DNA of 5,972 nucleotides from Tepidimonas sp. (lineage in GTDB: Bacteria > Pseudomonadota > Gammaproteobacteria > Burkholderiales > Burkholderiaceae_C), in the NCBI GenBank assembly GCA_025054905.1, contig JANWZF010000202.1:1-5972 (forward strand), given 5' to 3'. Below are positions 1 to 5,642 of this stretch, piece after piece. The translations under genes and the position numbers were made by a program. The notes beneath the pieces are model-generated. The model was given only the letters and a program-made list of their open reading frames with translations, did no database searches and was not told the origin of the DNA. Each line of letters begins with the position of its first letter. The stretch's first letter is position 1.

Positions 1-1268
1 TCGCCCTCGCCCAGCACCACGTACTTCAGCGAGGTCAGCCCCGCCACCCCCACCGGGCCGCGGGCGTGGAATTTGTCGGTGGAAATGCCGATCTCCGCGC
101 CCAGTCCGTACTCGAAGCCGTCGGCAAAGCGGGTGCTGGCGTTGACCATCACGCTGCTGGAGTCGACCTCGCGCAAAAAGCGCTGCGCGTGCCGGTGGTC
201 TGTGGTCAGGATGGCGTCGGTGTGGTGACTGCCGTAGCGGTTGATCCAGTCGATCGCCTCGTCCAGCCCGGCCACCACCTTGATGCTGATGATCGGCGCC
301 AGATATTCCTCGAACCAGTCCTGCTCGGTGGCATCCTTCAGCACCGCGCCCGGCACGGCGCTCAACAGAGCCTTGGCCTCAGGGCAGCAGCGCATCTCGA
401 CCCCCTTGGCCGCAAACACCGCCCCGATGCGCGGCAGAAACGCTGCCGCCACCCCACGCGCCACCAGCAGGCTTTCGGTGGCGTTGCAGGGGCTGTATTT
501 TTGCGTCTTCGCGTTGTCGGTCACGCGCACGGCCATGTCCAGGTCGCACGGATCGTCGACGTAGGTGTGGCAGTTGCCATCCAGGTGCTTGATGACGGGC
601 ACCTTGGCCTCGCGGCTGATGCGCTCGATGAGGCTCTTGCCGCCGCGCGGGATGATGACGTCCACGTACTGCGGCATCGCGATCAGCCGGCCGACGGCCT
701 CACGGTCGGTGGTGGGCACGAGCTGCACCGCCTCGGGCGGCAGGCCGGCGCCCGCCAACGCCTGCTGCACCAGCGCAGCCAGCGCCCGGTTGGAGTCGAT
801 CGCTTCGGAGCCCCCGCGCAGGATGCAGGCGTTGCCGCTTTTGATCGACAGGCTGGCCGCCTCGATCGTGACGTTGGGCCGGCTCTCGTAGATCATGCCA
901 AAGACGCCGATCGGCACGCGCATCTGACCGACGCGAATGCCGCTGGGCTGCTGCTGCAGGCCGATGATCTCGCCGATGATGTCGGGCATCGCGGCGAGTT
1001 GCTCGCAGCCCTGGGCGCAGGTTTCGATGACCTTGGGCGTGAGCTTGAGGCGATCGACCATCGGCTCGCTCAGGCCCGCGGCGCGGGCGCGCGCCACGTC
1101 GTGCGCATTGGCCTGCAGCAGCGCATCGGTCTGCTCGCGCAGCCGCGCCGCCAGCGTGCGCAGCGCGGCGTTTTTGGCGGCGGCGCTGGCGCGCGCCATC
1201 TGCCCGGCCGCGGCGCGCGCCTGGCGGCCCAGGGTTTGCATCAGTTCGTGGACGTCGTCGGTGCTCAT
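1..1268 (-). CDS. proA: Gamma-glutamyl phosphate reductase (glutamate-5-semialdehyde dehydrogenase), 3' end cut by window edge
   Basis: Cytoplasmic NADPH-dependent enzyme of proline synthesis. It reduces gamma-glutamyl phosphate to glutamate-5-semialdehyde, acting after glutamate 5-kinase (ProB). Reading the reverse strand from ATG at 1268-1266 gives 422 continuous codons without a stop, beginning MSTDDVHELM. Landmarks of the aldehyde-dehydrogenase-like ProA fold are all present: ESRPN at residues 128-132, IPRGG at 206-210, the catalytic cysteine at 261 in the context YSPCNATESLL, and the ProA signature around 331-353 (VVAGLDEAIDWINRYGSHHT and onward). The visible end, LKYVVLGEG, is close to the normal C-terminus, so only a few residues should be missing. 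The start overlaps the stop of the upstream marR gene as ATGA, with only a weak AGG as ribosome binding site, so translation may depend on coupling. The family call is near certain; the intact ending lies outside the window. Confidence 0.96.
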   Translation of the reverse strand, partial: MSTDDVHELMQTLGRQARAAAGQMARASAAAKNAALRTLAARLREQTDALLQANAHDVARARAAGLSEPMVDRLKLTPKVIETCAQGCEQLAAMPDIIGEIIGLQQQPSGIRVGQMRVPIGVFGMIYESRPNVTIEAASLSIKSGNACILRGGSEAIDSNRALAALVQQALAGAGLPPEAVQLVPTTDREAVGRLIAMPQYVDVIIPRGGKSLIERISREAKVPVIKHLDGNCHTYVDDPCDLDMAVRVTDNAKTQKYSPCNATESLLVARGVAAAFLPRIGAVFAAKGVEMRCCPEAKALLSAVPGAVLKDATEQDWFEEYLAPIISIKVVAGLDEAIDWINRYGSHHTDAILTTDHRHAQRFLREVDSSSVMVNASTRFADGFEYGLGAEIGISTDKFHARGPVGVAGLTSLKYVVLGEG

Positions 1269-1774
1269 GGAGCCTGATTGTCGCACCCGTTGTGCCCCAC
1301 CGTGCGCCGGCGCGGACCGGCCGGTGCGCGGCTGTGCGCGTTGTTGTATTGCACCACGCGTTGCAACAGGGCCATGAATTGCGCCCGCTCGGCGGGCTGC
1401 AGCGGCTCCAGCATGCGGGCCTGCGCGCGCTGCATCGCCGGCACCACCGCCGCCAACAGCTCGCGCCCGGCAGCCGTCAGACTCAGGCGACGCGCGCGCC
1501 GGTCCGCCGGATCGGGTTGGCGCTGCAACCAGCCCCGCGTCTGCAACCGCTCCACCACGCCGGCAGTGGTGGAGGTGTCCTGCGCAATGCGGCTGGCCAG
1601 CGTGCGTTGGTCAAGACCCGGTTCGTTGTGCACCGCCTGCAGCGCCGCGTACTGCACCGGGGTGATGCCATGCTCGGCGGTCTCTTGCAGGAAGATACCA
1701 ACGGCGATCTGGTGCAGACGGCGAATGACGTGCCCAGGCTGGGCGTTGAGGTCCACGTGGGGAGCATCGGCCAT
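1265..1774 (-). CDS. MarR-family transcriptional regulator, probable repressor of the divergent gentisate-pathway operon
   Basis: Encodes 169 residues from ATG at 1774-1772 (MADAPHVDLN). The winged helix-turn-helix is clear: an initial helix with TPVQYAALQAV (residues 38-48), a recognition region LASRIAQDTSTTAGVVERLQ (about 59-78), and the classic MarR wing DPADRRARRLSLTAAG (88-103). Flanking helices for dimerisation follow up to about residue 145. The last 25 residues are Arg/Pro/Gly-rich and resemble no conserved domain. MarR proteins act as dimers and usually release DNA on binding an aromatic acid. Divergent placement against a 3-hydroxybenzoate/gentisate operon suggests 3-hydroxybenzoate or gentisate as the ligand, as for MobR of Comamonas (inference). 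No strong Shine-Dalgarno precedes the ATG, and I see no better in-frame start nearby. The stop TGA (1267-1265) overlaps the proA start, so the two genes are probably cotranscribed. Confidence 0.9.
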   Translation of the reverse strand: MADAPHVDLNAQPGHVIRRLHQIAVGIFLQETAEHGITPVQYAALQAVHNEPGLDQRTLASRIAQDTSTTAGVVERLQTRGWLQRQPDPADRRARRLSLTAAGRELLAAVVPAMQRAQARMLEPLQPAERAQFMALLQRVVQYNNAHSRAPAGPRRRTVGHNGCDNQAP

Positions 1775-1845
1775 GGCCCGATTGTCCGGGCTGCCACCCC
1801 GGTGCGCCCATCCCCTAGGGTAAACCCGAATGGTGCGCTGTGGAC

Positions 1846-1873
1846 TCGACACTACACTAATCATCAGTATACT
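1846..1873 (+). promoter_or_regulatory. Sigma70-type promoter of the 3-hydroxybenzoate/gentisate operon
   Basis: TCGACA at 1846-1851 matches the -35 consensus TTGACA at 5 of 6 bases. TATACT at 1868-1873 matches TATAAT at 5 of 6. The spacer is 16 bases. Transcription would start near 1880, leaving a leader of about 30 bases before the ATG at 1910. The segment 1851-1880 is about 73% AT in an otherwise very GC-rich window, as expected of a real promoter. I found no equally good promoter pointing left for marR. Confidence 0.65.
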
Positions 1874-1880
1874 AACTATT
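1859..1880. promoter_or_regulatory. Candidate MarR operator: imperfect 22-base palindrome over the -10 element
   Basis: The stretch is centred on the perfect 8-base palindrome AGTATACT (1866-1873). Extending outward, 8 of 11 base pairs match, with arms ending in AAT (1859-1861) and ATT (1878-1880). The size and symmetry suit a winged-helix dimer of the MarR family. The site covers the -10 box and the expected start point, so a bound regulator would block RNA polymerase. Assigning it to the divergent MarR protein is inference from position and symmetry; part of the core symmetry is inherent in an AGTATACT-type -10 box. Confidence 0.45.
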
Positions 1881-1896
1881 GACCGCCACCCTCCCC

Positions 1897-1903
1897 GAGG
1901 AGA
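1897..1903 (+). promoter_or_regulatory. Ribosome binding site of the flavin monooxygenase gene
   Basis: GAGGAGA lies six bases before the ATG at 1910. This is a strong Shine-Dalgarno match and it fixes the start against the competing frame that opens at 1879. Confidence 0.75.
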
Positions 1904-1909
1904 CGACCG

Positions 1910-3118
1910 ATGAGCCTTCAGACGACTTCGACCGAGCCGGTGTTGGTGGCCGGCGGCGGTATCGGCGGCTTGGCCGCCGCGCTGGCCCTGGCCCGACTGG
2001 GCTACGACGTGCGCGTGTTCGAGCAGGCCGCCCAGATCGGCGAAATCGGCGCCGGCATCCAGCTCGGCCCCAACGCCTTTTCGGCGCTGGATGCGCTGGG
2101 CGTCGGCGAGCGTGCCCGCGCGCGCGCCGTCTACATCGACGAGCTGGTCATGCACGACGCGCTGGACGCCTCGCTGGTGGGGCGGGTGCCCACCGGGGCC
2201 GGGTTTCGCGCACGCTTTGGCAACCCGTATGCGGTGATCCACCGGGTGGACGTGCACACCTCGCTGCTGGAGGGGGTGCAGGCCAGCGAGCGCGTGCGCT
2301 TTCACACCGACACGCGCATCGTGCGCGTGGAGCAGGACGAACGCGGGGTGACGGTGGAAGACCAGCGCGGCCAACGCTGGCGCGGCCAGGCGCTGATCGG
2401 CGCCGATGGCGTGCGCTCGGTGGTGCGTGCGCAGTATGTCGGCGATCCGGCGCGCGTCACCGGCCACGTGGTCTACCGCGCGGTGGTGGACAAGGCCGAG
2501 TTTCCCGACGAACTCAAGTGGAATGCCGCCAGCCTCTGGGCGGGCCCCAACTGCCACCTGGTGCACTATCCGCTGCGCGGCGGCGAGCAGTACAACGTCG
2601 TGGTCACGTTCCACAGCCGCCAGCCCGAGGAGTGGGGCGTCACCGAAGGCAGCCGCGAAGAGGTGCAAAGCTACTTTCAGGACATCCACCCGCTGCCGCG
2701 GCGGCTGATCGACCTGCCCAAGAGTTGGAAGCGCTGGGCCACGGCCGACCGCGACCCGATCGAGCGCTGGAGTTTTGGCCGCGTCACGCTGCTGGGCGAT
2801 GCGGCCCATCCGACCACGCAGTACATGGCGCAGGGCGCCTGCATGGCCATGGAAGACGCTGTCACGCTGGGCGAAGCGCTGCGCGTGCACGACGGCGACT
2901 GGGGCCGCGCGCTGGACCTGTACCAGCGCTCGCGCATCGCGCGCACCGCGCGCATCGTGCTGTCCAGCCGCGAGATGGGCCGCCTCTACCACGCCAAGGG
3001 GGTCGAGCGGCTGGTGCGCAATCAGCTGTGGCAGGGGCGCAGCCCGCAGCGCTTTTACGATGCGCTGGAGTGGCTCTACGGGTGGACCGTGGAACGCTGC
3101 CTGGCCACCCCCCATTGA
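1910..3118 (+). CDS. mhbM: FAD-dependent 3-hydroxybenzoate 6-monooxygenase
   Basis: Encodes 402 residues, the usual size for single-component class A flavoprotein hydroxylases. The predicted reaction is 3-hydroxybenzoate + NAD(P)H + O2 to gentisate (2,5-dihydroxybenzoate) in the cytoplasm. Visible motifs are GGGIGG (residues 15-20) for the ADP part of FAD, IGADGVRS (163-170, the DG motif binding FAD and NAD(P)H), and LLGDAAHPTTQYMAQGA (294-310, the GD motif for the flavin ribityl chain). From memory of the Rhodococcus 3-hydroxybenzoate 6-hydroxylase, active-site His213, Tyr217 and Gln301 have counterparts here at His216, Tyr220 and Gln304, all with the same offset; Tyr107 could replace its Tyr105. 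The adjacent gentisate dioxygenase gene supports gentisate as the product. A salicylate hydroxylase is the main alternative, since that family is similar, but it would yield catechol and not fit the next gene. The symbol follows Klebsiella; nagX and xlnD are used elsewhere. Confidence 0.88.
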   Translation: MSLQTTSTEPVLVAGGGIGGLAAALALARLGYDVRVFEQAAQIGEIGAGIQLGPNAFSALDALGVGERARARAVYIDELVMHDALDASLVGRVPTGAGFRARFGNPYAVIHRVDVHTSLLEGVQASERVRFHTDTRIVRVEQDERGVTVEDQRGQRWRGQALIGADGVRSVVRAQYVGDPARVTGHVVYRAVVDKAEFPDELKWNAASLWAGPNCHLVHYPLRGGEQYNVVVTFHSRQPEEWGVTEGSREEVQSYFQDIHPLPRRLIDLPKSWKRWATADRDPIERWSFGRVTLLGDAAHPTTQYMAQGACMAMEDAVTLGEALRVHDGDWGRALDLYQRSRIARTARIVLSSREMGRLYHAKGVERLVRNQLWQGRSPQRFYDALEWLYGWTVERCLATPH

Positions 3119-3130
3119 CCCCACCACCGC

Positions 3131-3135
3131 AGGAG
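3131..3135 (+). promoter_or_regulatory. Ribosome binding site of gentisate 1,2-dioxygenase
   Basis: AGGAG sits nine bases before the ATG at 3145, in the 26-base gap after the monooxygenase stop. It decides the start: the same frame is open back to 1879, but the upstream part is only an out-of-frame reading of the monooxygenase gene. Confidence 0.75.
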
Positions 3136-3144
3136 CCCGCCACG

Positions 3145-4260
3145 ATGCACCCCCTCGGAACCCTGGACGAACTCCCACCGGACTACCGGCAGGCGCTCAG
3201 CGCGCGCAACCTGGTGCCGCTGTGGCCCAGCCTGCGCGCGCTGCTGCCGCCGCAGCGGCCGGCGCAGCGCACCCAACCGACCCACTGGGCCTACCGCGAC
3301 CTGCGCCCGCTGCTGTTGCGCGCCGGCGAGCTTACGCCTATCGAGAAGGCCGAACGCCGCGTGCTGGTGCTGGCCAATCCCGGCCATGGGCTGGACGCGA
3401 TGCAGGCCAGCGCCGCCATTTATCTGGGCATGCAACTGCTCCTGCCTGGGGAATGGGCCCCCAGCCACCGCCACACCCCCAACGCGGTGCGCATGGTGGT
3501 GGAGGGCACGGGCGCCTGGACCACGGTCGACGGCGAGCGATGCCCGATGGCGCGCGGCGACCTGATCCTGACCCCCACCGGGCTGTGGCACGAGCACGGG
3601 CACGACGGCACCGACCCCGTGGTGTGGCTGGACGTGCTCGATCTGCCGCTGGTGTTCTTCCTGGAAGCCAGCTACCACGAAGCCGGCGCGCGCCAGCCGA
3701 CCCATCCGCACCACGGCGAGTGTGCGCACGTGCGCGCGGGCGTGGCTCCGCGACCGCTGTTCGAAGCGGCCAGCGGCCGCCATGCGCGCTATCCGCTGCT
3801 GCGCTATCCCTGGAGCGACGTCCGCGCGGCGCTGCTGAGCCTGGCGGCCGACCAGCCCGCGCTGCAGGCGGTGCAGGTCACCTACGTGCATCCGACCCGC
3901 GGTGCCGACGCGGAAAACATCCTGGGCTTGCACGCGCTGATGTTGCGCCCGGGCCAGACCCTGACCCTGCCTGCCCGCTCCCCGGCCATGGTGTTGCACC
4001 AGATCGAAGGCGGCAGCCAGGTCCACGTGCACGCGGTGGCGGGCGCCCGCCACGCCGAGGCCACCTACACGCTCGACGAGGCCGACACCTGCGTCATCCC
4101 CGGCTACACTCCAGCCACGCTGAGCAACCGCAGCCCAGGCGAGCCGGCGTTTCTGTTCATCGCCGACGAAAGCCCCCTGCACCGCAAGCTGGGGCTGTAC
4201 GAAGTTCGCCCCGACCCCGCCCGCCCCGAGCTCGACGCCGTGGCGCGCAGCGCGCCATGA
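3145..4260 (+). CDS. gtdA: Gentisate 1,2-dioxygenase (bicupin ring-cleavage enzyme)
   Basis: Encodes 371 residues, close to the family's usual 340-380. It is an Fe(II) extradiol-type dioxygenase that opens gentisate between the carboxyl- and hydroxyl-bearing carbons, giving maleylpyruvate. The N-terminal cupin holds the iron site: LLPGEWAPSHRHTPNAVRMV (residues 98-117) supplies His108 and His110, and GLWHEHGHDG (146-155) supplies His149. These match the spacing of the His104/106/145 triad I recall for the E. coli enzyme. The second cupin (about 260-345; HALMLRPGQTLTLP then VLHQIEGGSQVHVHAVAG) lacks a comparable triad, as is normal for this family, where one cupin of each subunit binds iron. 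The C-terminal LFIADESPLHRKLGLYE is typical. The gene lies 26 bases after the hydroxylase gene in the same operon. Names used elsewhere include nagI and mhbD. The stop TGA overlaps the ATG of a 15-codon mini-ORF. Confidence 0.94.
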   Translation: MHPLGTLDELPPDYRQALSARNLVPLWPSLRALLPPQRPAQRTQPTHWAYRDLRPLLLRAGELTPIEKAERRVLVLANPGHGLDAMQASAAIYLGMQLLLPGEWAPSHRHTPNAVRMVVEGTGAWTTVDGERCPMARGDLILTPTGLWHEHGHDGTDPVVWLDVLDLPLVFFLEASYHEAGARQPTHPHHGECAHVRAGVAPRPLFEAASGRHARYPLLRYPWSDVRAALLSLAADQPALQAVQVTYVHPTRGADAENILGLHALMLRPGQTLTLPARSPAMVLHQIEGGSQVHVHAVAGARHAEATYTLDEADTCVIPGYTPATLSNRSPGEPAFLFIADESPLHRKLGLYEVRPDPARPELDAVARSAP

Positions 4261-4304
4261 GACACTTCCCATCCCTGGCCCATCGTCATCCTGTTGCCTT
4301 ATGA
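4257..4304 (+). other. 15-codon mini-ORF bridging gentisate dioxygenase and fumarylpyruvate hydrolase
   Basis: The reading MRHFPSLAHRHPVAL runs from ATG at 4257-4259, which overlaps the dioxygenase stop as ATGA. It ends at TGA 4302-4304, which overlaps the hydrolase start as ATGA. It occupies exactly the 40-base spacer, and the hydrolase has no visible Shine-Dalgarno of its own. It could act as a translational relay carrying terminating ribosomes onto the hydrolase start. It may equally be chance: no ribosome binding site is obvious, and ATGA overlaps are common. The peptide resembles nothing I know. Confidence 0.3.
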
Positions 4305-5002
4305 CCCGTTACCTCTGGACCCCGACTGAGCCGGCCTCGCTGGCCGTGCACGGCACCGCCGAGCGCCTACCCGTGCACCGCCTGTTCTTCGTCGGCCGCA
4401 ACTACCACGCGCACGCCCAGGAGATGGGCGTCACCATCGACAAGGCGACCGCGCAGCCCTTTTACTTCACCAAGTCGCCCGTGCACTTGCTGGACAGCGG
4501 CGCCACGCAGCCCTATCCCCCCGAGACACAGAACTATCACCACGAAATGGAGCTGGTCGTGGTGCTGGGCCGCGGCGGTTTTCAGGTGCCGCTGCAGCGC
4601 GCGCCCGAGCTCATTTACGGCTATGCAGCCGGACTGGACATGACGCGGCGTGACGTGCAGCTGCGCCTGCGCGACAAGGGCCACCCCTGGTGTCTGGGCA
4701 AAGATGTGGAGGGCTCGGCGGTCTGTGGTGCGGTGCGGCCGATGCCAGGCCAGGTGCTGCAACAGGGCGAGATCGTCCTGGAGGTCAACGGGGCGGTGCG
4801 TCAGCGCGCCGACCTCAGCCAGCTGATCTGGAGCGTGCCGGAACTGATCGCTGACCTGTCGCGCTACTACCACCTGCAACCCGGGGATGTCATCTACACG
4901 GGCACGCCCGAAGGGGTGGGGCCGGTGCAGCCGGGCGATCGGCTGCAGGGACGGGTCGCGGGCATCGGCGAAGTCGACCTCACCATCGCAGCGCCGGCCT
5001 GA
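4301..5002 (+). CDS. nagK: Fumarylpyruvate hydrolase (FAH family)
   Basis: Encodes 233 residues, typical of the short bacterial FAH-family acylpyruvate hydrolases. The predicted reaction splits fumarylpyruvate into fumarate and pyruvate, the last step of the gentisate pathway. Motifs in order are LFFVGRNYHAHAQEMG (residues 28-43), FYFTKSP (54-60), the metal-binding HHEMELVVVLG (80-90) with Glu82 and Glu84, the third metal ligand Asp113 in GLDMTRRDVQ, the catalytic-region Lys134 in CLGKDVEG, and YTGTPEGVGPVQPGD (199-213). The divalent metal is usually Mg or Mn. No in-frame start exists between 4256 and 4301, so the ATG at 4301 is the only candidate although it lacks a Shine-Dalgarno. Related enzymes hydrolyse maleylpyruvate or other acylpyruvates, so exact substrate preference is inferred from the neighbouring dioxygenase. 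mhbH is an alternative name. Confidence 0.9.
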   Translation: MTRYLWTPTEPASLAVHGTAERLPVHRLFFVGRNYHAHAQEMGVTIDKATAQPFYFTKSPVHLLDSGATQPYPPETQNYHHEMELVVVLGRGGFQVPLQRAPELIYGYAAGLDMTRRDVQLRLRDKGHPWCLGKDVEGSAVCGAVRPMPGQVLQQGEIVLEVNGAVRQRADLSQLIWSVPELIADLSRYYHLQPGDVIYTGTPEGVGPVQPGDRLQGRVAGIGEVDLTIAAPA

Positions 5003-5030
5003 GGGGCGGCGCAGGGTGGCGGCGAGCCGC

Positions 5031-5036
5031 TACGAT
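5031..5036 (+). promoter_or_regulatory. Possible -10 element placing transcription at the start codon of the degenerate GGDEF gene
   Basis: TACGAT matches TATAAT at 4 of 6 bases and ends six bases before the ATG at 5043. Transcription from it would begin at or next to the start codon and give a leaderless or nearly leaderless message. No convincing -35 sequence precedes it and no strong Shine-Dalgarno is present. The gene could instead be read through from the operon 40 bases upstream. Confidence 0.3.
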
Positions 5037-5042
5037 AGCGCC

Positions 5043-5624
5043 ATGTCCCCGTTGCTCGCCGCTGCCTGGATCGCCACCGCCGCGCTGGCACTGGCCCTGG
5101 GAGCGTGGCTCGGCCAGCGCAGGGCGCAGCAGCGCTGGCCTGCGGACTGGCCGCTGCGCCGCGGCGATACCGGGCTGCCCAACCGTGCTGCTGCGCTGGA
5201 CTACCTGGTGCGGGTGGCTTCGGTGGCCGTGCGACGCAGCTGCACCGTCACCGTGATGGTGGTGCAGGCCGACCAACGCCATGCCGCCGCCCTGGCCACG
5301 GAGCGTGCGCTGGCGCGTCGCCTGGCACCCCGACTGCGGGCCCACGAGATGCTGGCACACTGGGGGCAGGCCGAATTTTTGATCGTGCTGCCCGACGCCG
5401 ATGTCCCGGGAGCGCTGGTGCTGGCCGAGGATTTGCGTCAGCTGGCCACGGTGGCGCACGACGACGGGCTGCCCGCGGCCTCGATCAGCATCGGGGTGCA
5501 TGGGCGCGCCCCACGCGCCGATCAGGACCTGCGCGAGCTGGCGGCCGAGATGGTGATCGCCGCGCAACGCGCGCTGGAGGCCACACAGGCCAACGGCCCG
5601 GGGCGCATCGAGATCGAACCCTGA
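5043..5624 (+). CDS. Membrane-anchored protein with a degenerate, probably inactive GGDEF domain
   Basis: Encodes 193 residues. Residues 3-23 (LLAAAWIATAALALALGAWL core) form one hydrophobic segment, followed by an Arg-rich stretch (25-31), suggesting a single membrane anchor with the rest in the cytoplasm. Residues 41-190 resemble a GGDEF (diguanylate cyclase) domain: GDTGLPNRAAALDYL (41-55) matches the conserved DxLTGLPNR start, HWGQAEFLIVLPDAD (106-120) aligns with the RxGGDEFxxLLP core, and ASISIGV (146-152) matches the usual SIGVA. The signature is GQAEF, so the acidic third residue needed for catalysis is Ala. The usual DIDxFK metal motif reads QADQRH (76-81), losing the first Asp. RAHE (99-102) sits exactly five residues before the signature, where the inhibitory RxxD site lies. 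Synthesis of c-di-GMP is therefore unlikely; a binding or structural role is possible. No sensory domain is seen. The start at 5043 is preferred over the frame's earlier ATG at 4887, which lies inside the hydrolase gene. Confidence 0.78.
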   Translation: MSPLLAAAWIATAALALALGAWLGQRRAQQRWPADWPLRRGDTGLPNRAAALDYLVRVASVAVRRSCTVTVMVVQADQRHAAALATERALARRLAPRLRAHEMLAHWGQAEFLIVLPDADVPGALVLAEDLRQLATVAHDDGLPAASISIGVHGRAPRADQDLRELAAEMVIAAQRALEATQANGPGRIEIEP

Positions 5625-5642
5625 ACCGGGCCGTAGTCCGAC

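Noticed and set aside
66..1277. 403-codon forward open frame opposite proA
   Set aside because: It is the antisense shadow of proA, whose residues and motifs are fully conserved on the reverse strand; the forward translation has no recognisable domain.
1813..1820. CCCTAGGG palindrome upstream of marR as a second operator
   Set aside because: It is an isolated 8-base palindrome unlike the AGTATACT core, with no extended symmetry; chance is sufficient explanation.
1879..1884. TTGACC as a -35 box for the rightward operon
   Set aside because: A matching -10 would fall on the ribosome binding site near 1902, where no TATAAT-like sequence exists; the promoter ending at 1873 fits far better.
1879..3144. 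Apparent N-terminal extension of gentisate dioxygenase giving a 793-residue fusion
   Set aside because: The extension is an out-of-frame reading of the monooxygenase. A good ribosome binding site and the normal family start occur at 3131-3147.
1265..3178. 637-codon open frame on the reverse strand spanning the monooxygenase gene and marR
   Set aside because: Only its last 169 codons (from 1774) are a real gene. The rest is a low-complexity Ala/Arg/His-rich antisense reading of the monooxygenase, typical of GC-rich codon bias.
3076..4272. 398-codon reverse open frame opposite gentisate dioxygenase
   Set aside because: It is the antisense reading of a clearly conserved bicupin gene; composition is low-complexity and no motif is visible.
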